Translations under genes and position numbers: made by a program
The notes under the pieces: model-generated
Databases searched by the model: none
The model's input: only the letters and a program-made list of their open reading frames with translations
Told to the model about the DNA's origin: nothing
Part shown: positions 15,875-20,949 of the stretch, in pieces
Layout: each line of letters opens with the position of its first letter
Numbering within the stretch: position 1 is the stretch's first letter
Source of the DNA: a virus
Direction: 5' to 3' (one strand)
IMG/VR virus record: IMGVR_UViG_3300005519_000007
Span: 1-35,932 of that record
DNA length: 35,932 nt

Positions 15875-16012
15875 ATGAGAAGCGAATACGCCGCCAACCT
15901 GGCTCTGCAAAGCCAGCCTCAGCGGCAACAAATCAACAGGCAGCCTGTGCGTCAACAACCGCACAGGTCTTTTTTCGGCTTCATCGTTGCGATGATCGCA
16001 TCGGCGTTATAG
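15875..16012 (+). CDS. Small membrane-anchored ORF, 45 aa
   Basis: ATG 15875 follows the previous stop by one base. The protein is MRSEYAANLALQSQPQ..., a Gln/Arg-rich N-terminus of about 30 residues, followed by a C-terminal hydrophobic stretch (FFGFIVAMIASAL) that could be a short tail anchor. An operator-like palindrome (15986-16002) lies inside its last codons, so part of the hydrophobic segment may reflect DNA constraint. There is a weak purine-rich sequence upstream of the start. Function unknown, and it may be a fortuitous ORF, though it fills the gap exactly between its neighbours. Confidence 0.4.
   Translation: MRSEYAANLALQSQPQRQQINRQPVRQQPHRSFFGFIVAMIASAL
15986..16002. promoter_or_regulatory. 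Fifth operator-like palindrome copy
   Basis: GTTGCGATGATCGCATC differs from the 17-bp consensus GTTGCGATTATCGCAAC at the central base and one outer base. A -10-like TTATAG follows at 16007-16012 but the spacing from TTGCGA is about 15, shorter than at the other copies. It lies 20 bases upstream of the DUF7249-like gene, and could be an auxiliary operator or a second start for that gene. Confidence 0.45.
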
Positions 16013-16021
16013 GGGAACAAC

Positions 16022-16633
16022 ATGGCAACCACTGGATACAACGGCTGGACGAACTACGAAACGTGGGTCGTGAAGCTCTGGCTGGACAACGACGGCACGG
16101 ATCTCGAGGAAATGGCGCGCGAGTGCCTGCGAGATGCGATCGACAAGGACCAAGGCAAGGATGACGCGACGATCTGCCTGCGTGACCAGCTCGAGGCGTA
16201 CGTCGACGAGCTGCAGGAAATCGGCAACCTGCCGACCACTGGCATGTTCGCGGACCTGCTGGGCCACGCGCTGGGCATGGTCGATTGGCGCGAGATCGCC
16301 GACAACGTGATGGGTGACGTGCCCGTCTACGTCGCTGGCGTGAACATGCCGGGCTACATGCCCGACAACACGCCGGCGGCGTTCCTCGATGCTGACGACG
16401 CGCGCAACTACATCGCAAGCGAGATGCGGATGCGTGCCGAGTCGTTCGAGGACCGCACCGATCCCGAGTGCCTGTCCGATGCCTGCCTGGCCGGCGACTA
16501 CTCGATCCCCGATGGCAATGCGCAAAACCTGCGTGATGCCGCGGATCACCTGGACACGCTGTCGACCGAGGGAGGCGCCGCGGAATTCGGCATCACCCTG
16601 GCGGGCACGCACTACTTCATCCACGTGGAGTGA
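16022..16633 (+). CDS. DUF7249-like phage protein, 203 aa
   Basis: The opening GYNGWTNYETWVVKLWLDN is a motif I recognise from a widespread family of phage proteins with a 'YNGW(T/S)N(Y/R)ETW.V.LW' N-terminus, whose function is unknown. The protein is acidic, with about ten Cys/Met-rich positions and several helices (EMARECLRDAIDKDQG, LRDQLEAYVDELQEIG), and ends in a beta-like GITLAGTHYFIHVE. There is an AGGGGA ribosome-binding site eight bases before ATG 16022. It is cotranscribed with the small ORFs around it. Proteins of this family tend to sit in the accessory early region, which fits here. Confidence 0.65.
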   Translation: MATTGYNGWTNYETWVVKLWLDNDGTDLEEMARECLRDAIDKDQGKDDATICLRDQLEAYVDELQEIGNLPTTGMFADLLGHALGMVDWREIADNVMGDVPVYVAGVNMPGYMPDNTPAAFLDADDARNYIASEMRMRAESFEDRTDPECLSDACLAGDYSIPDGNAQNLRDAADHLDTLSTEGGAAEFGITLAGTHYFIHVE

Positions 16634-16638
16634 TCGCC

Positions 16639-16761
16639 GTGTCCATCTATTTCCTGTCCCGCCTTGACGCGCAGCTGTGCCTGCTGGCCCTGCTGCGTGC
16701 TCACCGAGTCGCCCACATGAAGACCGTGGACGGCATGTTCGAAGTCATCACAGAGGAGTGA
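16639..16761 (+). CDS. Small ORF, 40 aa, GTG start
   Basis: From GTG 16639, five bases after the DUF7249-like stop, the frame encodes VSIYFLSRLDAQLCLLALLRAHRVAHMK followed by DGMFEVITEE. The first 20 residues are hydrophobic enough for a peripheral helix. No motif is present. Support comes from close packing: it ends three bases before the next ATG. Its acidic end codons include GAGGAG, which supplies the ribosome-binding site for the following lipoprotein-like ORF. Confidence 0.4.
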   Translation: MSIYFLSRLDAQLCLLALLRAHRVAHMKTVDGMFEVITEE

Positions 16762-16764
16762 CCC

Positions 16765-16902
16765 ATGCGCACCATCCTGTTCATCATGCTGGCGGCGTTG
16801 ATCTGCGCGCTGCTGCAAGCCTGCGACGGCGACATCGCATCTCCTTTCGACAAGCCCGACGAGTCGACCCAGCCCGTCACGCAAGGGGAGACGTCCAAGT
16901 GA
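16765..16902 (+). CDS. Small lipoprotein-like ORF, 45 aa
   Basis: ATG 16765 with AGAGGAG upstream encodes MRTILFIMLAALICALLQAC. It then continues with a short acidic, Pro/Thr-rich tail (DGDIASPFDKPDESTQPVTQGETSK). The N-terminus has a single Arg, a hydrophobic core and an LQAC box ending in Cys20, which fits a lipoprotein signal although Gln at -2 is unusual. A mature peptide of ~26 residues resembles very small outer-membrane lipoproteins. It could be a lysogeny-expressed envelope peptide. It is not beside lysis genes, so a spanin role is unlikely. Confidence 0.5.
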   Translation: MRTILFIMLAALICALLQACDGDIASPFDKPDESTQPVTQGETSK

Positions 16903-16982
16903 AGCACACCTACACCATCCTGGCCATCGCGCGGCGCCATCCGGCTCTGTTCGCCTGGCTGCTGACTCGCAAGGGAGCCTGA
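16899..16982 (+). CDS. Very small ORF, 27 aa
   Basis: GTG 16899 overlaps the lipoprotein-like stop by four bases (GTGA) and encodes VKHTYTILAIARRHPALFAWLLTRKGA. It consists of a hydrophobic helix bracketed by basic residues, compatible with a membrane-interacting peptide. The stop is three bases before the next ATG, and its last codons carry AAGGGAG, a ribosome-binding site for the next gene. It may therefore simply be a translational coupler. Reality is supported only by packing. Confidence 0.35.
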   Translation: MKHTYTILAIARRHPALFAWLLTRKGA

Positions 16983-16985
16983 GCC

Positions 16986-17213
16986 ATGGCTGCACGCCGC
17001 TACTACGCTGTTCGGGCCTACGGGTTCCCGGGCCATCCGTTCCCGTCACGCTTCTACGATGCCGAGCCCACTTTGGCCCACGCGCGCCGGACGGCGTCGA
17101 ACCTTGTGCGAGATGGCTGGCGCTGTGCCGACATCCTGCGCGAGCTGCCGCGGCCGCCAGGCCACGAGATCGGCGCGCACTGGGAGCCGGTTGAAACCCT
17201 AGGCGTCGCATGA
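16986..17213 (+). CDS. Small phage protein, 75 aa
   Basis: ATG 16986 has AAGGGAG about eight bases upstream. The 75 residues (MAARRYYAVRAYGFPGHPFPSRFYDAEPTLAHARRTASNLVRDGWRCADILREL...) form a basic alpha/beta protein with a YAVRAYGF strand and a helix. It has no Zn-binding or membrane pattern. It is the last ORF of the small-gene cluster and is followed by two rho-independent-type terminators. I do not recognise the family. Confidence 0.55.
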   Translation: MAARRYYAVRAYGFPGHPFPSRFYDAEPTLAHARRTASNLVRDGWRCADILRELPRPPGHEIGAHWEPVETLGVA

Positions 17214-17264
17214 CACACCACCGACCAAAGCCCTTCATCCCCTAGACCCCAGCCCCAGCCACTG

Positions 17265-17288
17265 AGCCGCCCACGAGGCGGCTTCTTC
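17265..17288 (+). terminator. Rho-independent-type terminator after small-ORF cluster
   Basis: AGCCGCC (17265-17271) pairs with GGCGGCT (17277-17283) over a five-base loop and is followed by TCTTC. It lies 50 bases downstream of the 75-aa gene. The T-run is interrupted, so it may be only partly efficient; a second terminator follows 46 bases on. Confidence 0.55.
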
Positions 17289-17333
17289 ATAGGTAAACGG
17301 GTAAACGACCGTCAAAAGGGGTGGCAAATTTTC

Positions 17334-17371
17334 ATAGGTAGCACACCCCTTCTACCTATTTTTCTTGTTTT
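17334..17371 (+). terminator. Second plus-strand terminator
   Basis: ATAGGTAG (17334-17341) pairs perfectly with CTACCTAT (17352-17359) around a ten-base loop, and TTTTCTTGTTTT follows. An eight-base stem with a long U-rich tail is a good intrinsic terminator, though the stem is AT-rich. Together with the hairpin at 17265 it insulates the small-ORF cluster from the region facing the repressor. Confidence 0.6.
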
Positions 17372-17610
17372 AAATAAGAAAACATACATATGAGAACCTG
17401 AGCACTTGTAACCGCACAGCCCATGGCAATTATTTTCCACAGCGCACCACACACCACACCCACGTTTCCCCAGCGGACTGACTTCAAATCGTGGGGGGAA
17501 AGGGGTGGATGAACAAAAACCTAGGATCCATGCGGGTTAGCGGCCCGCTACCCCTTCCCACAAACGATCCAGGAAAGGGTGAAACGAACAGCCCTGTTGC
17601 ACCAAAGCAA

Positions 17611-17635
17611 CGAAAAAGGCGGCCGAAGCCGCCTT
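17611..17635 (-). terminator. Terminator of the repressor transcript
   Basis: Read on the minus strand, AAGGCGGC and GCCGCCTT (arms at 17628-17635 and 17616-17623) enclose a TTCG tetraloop and run straight into five T residues (complement of 17613-17617). A GC-rich stem, UUCG-type loop and U-run make a textbook terminator. It lies 76 bases beyond the repressor stop. Confidence 0.8.
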
Positions 17636-17659
17636 GGAAATCCCCAAAAATCCCCGCCA

Positions 17660-17699
17660 GTTACACCTCGAAATATCCTAGGTTTCGCTAAAGTGTAAC
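17660..17699. repeat. Nested inverted repeat beside the repressor stop
   Basis: GTTACAC (17660-17666) and GTGTAAC (17693-17699) are perfect complements. Between them, CGAAA (17669-17673) pairs with TTTCG (17683-17687). The nested arrangement lies 11 bases outside the repressor stop codon. It could be an RNA stem in the repressor 3' end or a protein-binding site; no T-run follows. Confidence 0.4.
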
Positions 17700-17710
17700 A
17701 ATTCCGGAAA

Positions 17711-18304
17711 TTACTGCCTCAGCCAAATCGCTGGCGAGGCATTTTCCAGACGTCCGTAGTCCTCGGATCCGTCCAGCTTGACCATCCGGTAGTAGCCTTC
17801 GTCGTAGCCGCGATGCACCCAGCAGACGTACTCGTGGTCTGACTTCTCTGGCCTGACGACGCACAGGCGCCCCGTGATGTCGCTGGCCACGCGGTGGTTG
17901 TCCCGGAAGTACACCAGCCACCCATCGAACTGGCCGCCGTTGGACAGCACGCGGATGGCGCGCACGTCGTCATCGTTGTCGGCCGGCGCAACCACCGTCT
18001 TGGGTCCAGGCGCATTGCCGCGGACCACTTCACCCTTCGCATCAGCGATCCCGATCACTTTCACCATCGAGCCCGTGGGCGATCCAGCTGCCTCGATGCC
18101 CGCATGCCTGGCCACTTCATTGAGTGGTTGGTTCAGCACGCGCGCCGTGGCTGCCAGCTCCTCTGCCCGCCAGCCACGCTGACCACTCAGCATGAGCGAG
18201 ACGGCCGAGCGATCAAGCTCGAGCGCCTTGGCTAGGCCAGCCTGGTTCATCTGGCGTTCCTCAAGGCGTGCGAGGAACCACTGCTTGTTCACGGTTGCAT
18301 TCAT
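17711..18304 (-). CDS. cI-like transcriptional repressor, 197 aa
   Basis: The N-terminal ~65 residues form an XRE-type helix-turn-helix (QMNQAGLAKALELDRSAVSLMLSGQRGW, ~residues 18-45) typical of phage repressors. After a linker, the C-terminal ~95 residues (DGWLVYFRDNHRVASDITGRLCVVRPEKSDHEYVCWVHRGYDEGYYRMVKLDG) resemble the beta-rich S24/LexA-like dimerisation domain. However, the catalytic Ser motif (G-S-M) and autoproteolytic Ala/Cys-Gly site are not visible, so induction by self-cleavage is doubtful. It is transcribed away from the Cro-like gene at 18482 across a ~180-bp control region and ends before a strong terminator. It is the expected controller of the 17-bp operator set. The leader has no obvious Shine-Dalgarno. 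Confidence 0.8.
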   Translation of the reverse strand: MNATVNKQWFLARLEERQMNQAGLAKALELDRSAVSLMLSGQRGWRAEELAATARVLNQPLNEVARHAGIEAAGSPTGSMVKVIGIADAKGEVVRGNAPGPKTVVAPADNDDDVRAIRVLSNGGQFDGWLVYFRDNHRVASDITGRLCVVRPEKSDHEYVCWVHRGYDEGYYRMVKLDGSEDYGRLENASPAIWLRQ

Positions 18305-18334
18305 GGATTGGCTTGCTTTCTATCAATGGCGCGG

Positions 18335-18387
18335 ATCATAACATTAGAGCTCCCTACTTGCTAATAAGCTCGCAACGAGCTAGGGAG
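18335..18387 (-). promoter_or_regulatory. Repressor promoter and adjoining inverted repeats
   Basis: On the minus strand TATGAT (18335-18340) is a good -10 about 31 bases before the repressor ATG; the hexamer 17 bases upstream, TAGCAA (18358-18363), is a weak -35. The area holds a 15-bp palindrome AGCTCGCAACGAGCT (18367-18381), sharing the GCAAC/GTTGC core of the operator family. It also has an outer inverted repeat CTCCCTA/TAGGGAG (18350-18356, 18381-18387). Weak -35 plus nearby operator-like repeats suggests positive or negative autoregulation. Confidence 0.5.
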
Positions 18388-18438
18388 ATCACAACACATC
18401 ATCTACCGATTCACCCGGCAATCAGCATGCCGGTGTCG

Positions 18439-18473
18439 TTGCTGGCTTGCCATCACGTTGCGATTGTCGTAAC
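18439..18473 (+). promoter_or_regulatory. Early rightward promoter with operator over its -10
   Basis: TTGCTG (18439-18444) and GATTGT (18462-18467) are 17 bases apart. The -10 lies within the 17-bp palindrome copy GTTGCGATTGTCGTAAC (18457-18473). The layout mirrors the promoter at 13345-13379, where the same palindrome also covers the -10. The Cro-like ATG (18482) would follow the transcription start by only about eight bases, without a Shine-Dalgarno, as in the 13341 gene. Confidence 0.65.
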
Positions 18474-18481
18474 ATCAAGCC

Positions 18482-18817
18482 ATGTCTTCGAAACCAGATT
18501 CAACACCTCACCTGGGCGGCCCTGGCCGCGCACGCGGGGCCGGCAAGTTCGGCAAGCCCACCTACGACCAGGCGGCGCGCATCGTGGCCAAGTTCGGTGG
18601 CGAGAACGCACTGGCTGAAGCCCTTGGCATCAGCCGCGTCACCGCCTACCGCTGGGGCTACGCCGCTCCGTATGGCACGGATGGCCTGGTCCCCACGCAG
18701 ATGGTCGACAAGGTGCAGCGCGCAGCCAGGCTGCAAGGTGTGGTGCTGACCGCAGACGACTGGCTGCCCACGCGCGCTCAGTACGACCAGCCCGAGCAAT
18801 CAGGCGAGGCCGAATGA
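18482..18817 (+). CDS. Cro/YdaS-like DNA-binding protein, 111 aa
   Basis: The first gene of the rightward early operon, divergent from the repressor. Residues ~29-60 (DQAARIVAKFGGENALAEALGISRVTAYRWG) form a helix-turn-helix of the Cro/YdaS kind, with the 'GG..ALA..LG(I/V)S..T.YRW' pattern. A basic, Gly-rich N-terminal arm precedes it (PGRARGAGKFGKP). A C-terminal 'MVDKVQRAARLQGVVLTADDWLP' segment is often seen in this family. It probably competes with the repressor for shared operators. The short leader predicted by the overlapping promoter suggests leaderless translation. It overlaps the RuvC-like gene by four bases. Confidence 0.7.
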   Translation: MSSKPDSTPHLGGPGRARGAGKFGKPTYDQAARIVAKFGGENALAEALGISRVTAYRWGYAAPYGTDGLVPTQMVDKVQRAARLQGVVLTADDWLPTRAQYDQPEQSGEAE

Positions 18818-19296
18818 CCGCCACAGCCTACTTAGGCGTCGATCCCGGGACGCATGGCGCAATCGCGCTGTACGCCCCTGACATCGATTTCGCCGCGGTC
18901 GAGGACATGGGCACGCCCAACACCAAGGGCGTGAGCGCCAAGTTCGTGGCCGACCTGATCCGGAACATCAAGACGTCTGCCGGTCCGGTCACGATCGAGG
19001 CGTGGGTGGAGAACGTGGGCTCACTGCCGAGGCAGGCCGGCTCGTTCAACTTCGGCCTGTACACCGGGATCGTGCATGGCGCGCTGGCCGCGCTGGGGAT
19101 TCCGTTCCGCCTCGTCGCGCCGATCCGCTGGAAGCAGACGTTGGGGCTGCGTGGCCACGACAAGAACATGAGCCGCGCGCTCGCGGCGCAGCTGTTCCCG
19201 CAGCTGGCCGATCAACTGGAACGCGTCAAGGACGACGGCAGGGCCGAGGCGCTGCTGATCGCCTGGTACGGCGCACACAAAGGAGATCCTGTATGA
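18814..19296 (+). CDS. RuvC-like Holliday-junction resolvase / RNase H-fold nuclease, 160 aa
   Basis: LGVDPGTHGAIAL (residues ~7-19) supplies the first catalytic Asp (D10) of the RuvC fold. IEAWVENVGS (61-70) supplies Glu66, and KDDGRAEALLIAWYG (139-153) carries the late acidic pair (D141, E145). All signature positions of the phage/poxvirus-type RuvC resolvases are present, and the length is typical. Such enzymes resolve branched replication or recombination intermediates before packaging. The gene overlaps its neighbours on both sides by four bases within the early operon, so its products accompany the replication set encoded further right. Confidence 0.82.
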   Translation: MTATAYLGVDPGTHGAIALYAPDIDFAAVEDMGTPNTKGVSAKFVADLIRNIKTSAGPVTIEAWVENVGSLPRQAGSFNFGLYTGIVHGALAALGIPFRLVAPIRWKQTLGLRGHDKNMSRALAAQLFPQLADQLERVKDDGRAEALLIAWYGAHKGDPV

Positions 19297-19559
19297 CCCG
19301 AACCCTCGATGACGTCACGCCGGCTGAATGGAGCGCATCGGCTCGCCGCGCGCTCGCCATCGACAACGTCAACCGCCCGGCCCACTACACCCAAGGCTCG
19401 GTCGAGTGCATCGACGCTATTCGCGCCGCGCTCACGCCTGAAGAGTTCGCCGGATTCTGCAAGGGCAACGCGATCAAGTACGTCTGGCGCGAACGCCACA
19501 AGGGCGGAGCCGAGTCGCTGGCCAAGGCCGGCTGGTACCTCGACAAGCTCAAAGCCTAA
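19293..19559 (+). CDS. DUF3310 family protein, 88 aa
   Basis: The start overlaps the RuvC-like stop (ATGA) with AGGAGA in front. The protein core VNRPAHYTQGSVECIDAIRAAL...EEFAGFCKGNAIKYVWRERHKGGAESLAKAGWYLDKL is the canonical DUF3310 signature ('NxPxHY..G..E.ID.I......F..GN.IKY..R...KGG...DL.KA.WYL'). Small phage proteins of this family are thought by annotation to be related to nucleotide kinase or dUTPase-like regulators, but I know of no established reaction. A 25-residue N-terminal extension precedes the core. It ends at the first copy of a 26-bp direct repeat that carries the next gene's ribosome-binding site. Confidence 0.78.
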   Translation: MTRTLDDVTPAEWSASARRALAIDNVNRPAHYTQGSVECIDAIRAALTPEEFAGFCKGNAIKYVWRERHKGGAESLAKAGWYLDKLKA

Positions 19560-19581
19560 CCCCCACCCCAGGAGACAACGA
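19556..19581 (+). repeat. 26-bp direct repeat, copy 1 (stop codon plus RBS linker)
   Basis: The 26 bases from CTAACCCCCACCCCAGG through GAGACAACGA recur without mismatch at 20923-20948. Each copy contains the TAA of the upstream frame and an AGGAGA ribosome-binding site. Copy 1 precedes the 62-aa ORF, and copy 2 precedes the DPPY methyltransferase gene. The pair brackets the variable-protein genes and the DGR remnant (1.37 kb). Confidence 0.9.
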
Positions 19582-19769
19582 TGGGCGACTTCTTCCGTGA
19601 GGCAACCACACCGCACGCGCGCAAGCGCTACGAGATCGACGACGAGTTCGTCGTCTACGTGACACCCAGGCCCCGGGAAGGGGCCATTGGCAGCTCGCGC
19701 GTCGGCGCAATGAGCGACAGGCAACCCGCCGACGCGGGCCCCCAGCGGGAGCTGTTCGCAGCTGCCTGA
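19581..19769 (+). CDS. Hypothetical protein, 62 aa
   Basis: ATG 19581 lies behind the AGGAGA of direct-repeat copy 1. The sequence MGDFFREATTPHARKRYEIDDEFVVYVTPRPREGAIGSSRVGAMSDRQPADAGPQRELFAAA has a short strand (DEFVVYVTP) in an otherwise charged chain. A Pro/Gly-rich end and an acidic/aromatic C-terminus (RELF) follow. No family is recognised. The following 47 bases to the first variable-protein gene contain only a GAAAGG ribosome-binding site. It may be a remnant or linker gene of the inserted block. Confidence 0.5.
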   Translation: MGDFFREATTPHARKRYEIDDEFVVYVTPRPREGAIGSSRVGAMSDRQPADAGPQRELFAAA

Positions 19770-19816
19770 CCCTGCTTCCCAGCAACAACGTCTTCCCAAC
19801 GCCTGAAAGGCAATCC

Positions 19817-20221
19817 ATGACCACCAAGACCGAAATCAAGCCCCTCGCGCTCGCGGCCGTTGCCGCACTGGCGCTTGGCGCGCCGCTCGAGGGCGGCACG
19901 TTCCAAGGCATCCTGACGCTGCCCAGCGGCGTGCATGTCGTCGTCGTGCTGCTGGCCGACAAGCCCGGCAAGGAGCTGAACTGGGCCGACGCGATGAAGT
20001 GGGCCGAGAGCGTCGACGGCGAGCTGCCGGCGCGCCCGGCCGCGGCCATGCTCTTCGCGAACGCGAAGGATCAGTTCGAGAAGGACTGGCACTGGACGTC
20101 CGAGGCCTACAGCGGCTCGTACGCCTGGGTGCAGCACTTCAGCAACGGCGACCAGGACGGGGGCAACGTCAACCGCAAGACCTGCGCTCGGGCCGTCCGC
20201 ATGATTCCTTTGGTCCTTTGA
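19817..20221 (+). CDS. DGR variable protein 1, DUF1566/C-type-lectin-like, 134 aa
   Basis: The 134-residue protein has a beta-rich start (TFQGILTLPSGVHVVVVLLAD, ~residues 37-57) and a helix (NWADAMKWAESVDGELPARPAAAML). It closes with WTSEAYSGSYAWVQHFSNG...CARAVR. The pattern 'ELP.R.....LFANAK..F....(Y/H)W(T/S)(S/N)EA...AW.Q.F..G.Q' with terminal RAVR is that of DUF1566/C-type-lectin-fold ligand-binding domains used as DGR targets. The N-terminal Ala/Leu run superficially resembles a signal peptide but aligns with a plain strand in its paralogue. Residues ~99-128 come from a 90-bp variable repeat. The role, host-surface or ligand display, is inferred from the family. No fibre fusion is present, so it may act in the lysogen or as an add-on subunit. 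Confidence 0.75.
   Translation: MTTKTEIKPLALAAVAALALGAPLEGGTFQGILTLPSGVHVVVVLLADKPGKELNWADAMKWAESVDGELPARPAAAMLFANAKDQFEKDWHWTSEAYSGSYAWVQHFSNGDQDGGNVNRKTCARAVRMIPLVL
20111..20200 (+). repeat. DGR variable repeat VR1
   Basis: This 90-bp segment aligns without gaps to 20591-20680. It differs at 22 bases in 15 of 30 codons, and none of the differences is at a third codon position. Every variable codon ends in C or G as an AAC or AAG template codon would. The last 18 bases, TGCGCTCGGGCCGTCCGC, lack adenine and are invariant, as expected of an initiation-of-mutagenic-homing (IMH) element. Upstream of the segment the paralogues differ at many third positions. Confidence 0.85.
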
Positions 20222-20245
20222 TCCTTTCGAAGGAGCCAACGCATC

Positions 20246-20695
20246 ATGACCACGATCACCCTTGAGGATCTCAAGTCCGACCAGGTGCGCCTGGCCGAGA
20301 AGATCGCCGCCTTCGAACGCGCGCGGCCGCGCGTCATCACCGTGGCCGCGGCATCGATCTCGCTGGCCGAAGGCGAGACCTACGCCGGCCTGATCCTGAA
20401 CGACGACGGAACGCCGGCGCACCACCTGGTGCTCCTGCCCGGCGAAACCGAGGCGAACTGGGCCGACGCCAAGACGTGGGCGGCCAAGGCCGGCGGCGAG
20501 CTGCCGACGCGGCGCGAGCAGTCGCTGCTGTTCGCCAATGCCAAGGCCGGCTTCCAGGCGCGCTACTACTGGTCGAACGAAGCGCACGAGAACGGCTCGG
20601 GCGCCTGGATGCAGACCTTCGACTACGGCAACCAGTGCTGGAACGACGTCGACTACGAGTGCTGCGCTCGGGCCGTCCGCAGAGTTTCCGCTTGA
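20246..20695 (+). CDS. DGR variable protein 2, DUF1566/C-type-lectin-like, 149 aa
   Basis: This paralogue of the preceding protein has an N-terminal helix (MTTITLEDLKSDQVRLAEKIAAFE). It is followed by ETYAGLILNDDGTPAHHLVLLPGE, NWADAKTWAAKAGGELPTRREQSLLFANAKAGF, and YYWSNEAHENGSGAWMQTFDYG...CCARAVR. The 'GELPTRREQ.LLFANA...YYWS.E' signature is the DUF1566/C-type-lectin type. Residues ~116-145 derive from VR2, where 15 codons differ from paralogue 1. The Cys and Trp in the variable loop are unusual for a folded loop but compatible with random A-directed substitution. Spacing after gene 1 is 24 bases with AAGGAG as ribosome-binding site. It likely shares ligand-binding architecture but distinct specificity. 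Confidence 0.8.
   Translation: MTTITLEDLKSDQVRLAEKIAAFERARPRVITVAAASISLAEGETYAGLILNDDGTPAHHLVLLPGETEANWADAKTWAAKAGGELPTRREQSLLFANAKAGFQARYYWSNEAHENGSGAWMQTFDYGNQCWNDVDYECCARAVRRVSA
20591..20680 (+). repeat. DGR variable repeat VR2
   Basis: Second copy of the 90-bp variable segment. It contains NNC codons such as GAC, TAC, AAC, TGC and TGC at positions that read AGC, AAC, GAC, GAC and ACC in VR1. The invariant codons are Gly, Ser, Ala, Trp, Gln, Phe and the closing Cys-Ala-Arg-Ala-Val-Arg. The 19-base block TGCGCTCGGGCCGTCCGCA is shared exactly with VR1, and I noticed no third copy (template repeat) in the window. Confidence 0.85.
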
Positions 20696-20723
20696 TCCTT
20701 CAATCCTTTTGAGGAACTGAGCC

Positions 20724-20776
20724 ATGGCCCTCCACCATGACTTGCCGATCTACCGCACTGGCACTCAGCTGCTGAC
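20724..20776 (+). pseudogene. avd: 5' fragment of an avd-like gene (DGR accessory protein)
   Basis: ATG 20724, with GAGGAA nine bases upstream, encodes MALHHDLPIYRTGTQLLT, the N-terminal signature of proteobacterial four-helix-bundle Avd-like proteins ('MALHxDLPIYK..Y.LL'). These bind DGR reverse transcriptase and the template RNA. After about 17 residues the frame leaves the family and degrades into Thr/Ala/Ser-rich sequence, ending at 20888. In an adjacent frame the sequence continues as a reverse transcriptase C-terminus. The four-helix body is therefore missing. The junction lies near 20765-20785. Identification is from memory of the motif and should be confirmed by search. Confidence 0.65.
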
Positions 20777-20926
20777 GGCCTGCACCAGGTCGTCAACAGC
20801 TACTTCGGCCTGTTGCGCCAGGCCAGCCACAGCCATGCCGATCGAGTCCGGCTCGCCAACGTCGCGCGCCGACGGGGCCACTGCGTGAACGGCCAACTCA
20901 CCAAGACGTTTCAAAAGGCCGTCTAA
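20777..20926 (+). pseudogene. 3' fragment of a DGR-type reverse transcriptase
   Basis: In the frame ending at TAA 20924-20926 the sequence reads GLHQVVNSYFGLLRQASHSHADRVRLANVARRRGHCVNGQLTKTFQKAV. The '(V/I)NSY(F/L)GLLRQA.(S/T)H..R' thumb-end motif and the closing 'LTKTF' are what I associate with the C-termini of bacterial DGR (and group II-like) reverse transcriptases. All catalytic domains, including the YxDD box, are absent. There is no start codon, and the fragment is fused out of frame to the avd-like start. Gene order DGR target - avd - (TR) - RT is conserved in known DGRs, so an internal deletion explains the fusion. Confidence 0.6.
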
Positions 20927-20948
20927 CCCCCACCCCAGGAGACAACGA
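20923..20948 (+). repeat. 26-bp direct repeat, copy 2
   Basis: Identical to 19556-19581. Here it starts one base before the TAA of the reverse-transcriptase remnant and supplies the AGGAGA ribosome-binding site for the methyltransferase gene at 20950. Recombination between the copies would remove the variable-protein block cleanly. Confidence 0.9.
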
Positions 20949-20949
20949 G

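Larger units (their letters stand above)
17214..17710. other. 497-bp non-coding stretch between small-ORF cluster and repressor
   Basis: This segment is more A+T-rich in part (17290-17420) than the rest of the window. It holds two plus-strand terminators, one minus-strand terminator for the repressor transcript and an inverted repeat next to the repressor stop, all listed separately. GTAAACG occurs twice in a row near 17293-17308. One ORF (17491-17691, 66 codons) spans the terminators and is Lys/Pro-rich; I judge it spurious. No tRNA or recognisable small RNA was seen. Confidence 0.6.

Noticed and set aside
17491-17691. 66-codon Lys/Pro-rich plus-strand ORF in the gap before the repressor
   Set aside because: It runs through a minus-strand terminator hairpin and part of an inverted repeat, has low-complexity basic composition and no family resemblance.
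19817-19900. Signal-peptide-like N-terminus on DGR variable protein 1
   Set aside because: The Ala/Leu run aligns with an ordinary strand region of paralogue 2, which lacks any signal. Secretion cannot be supported.
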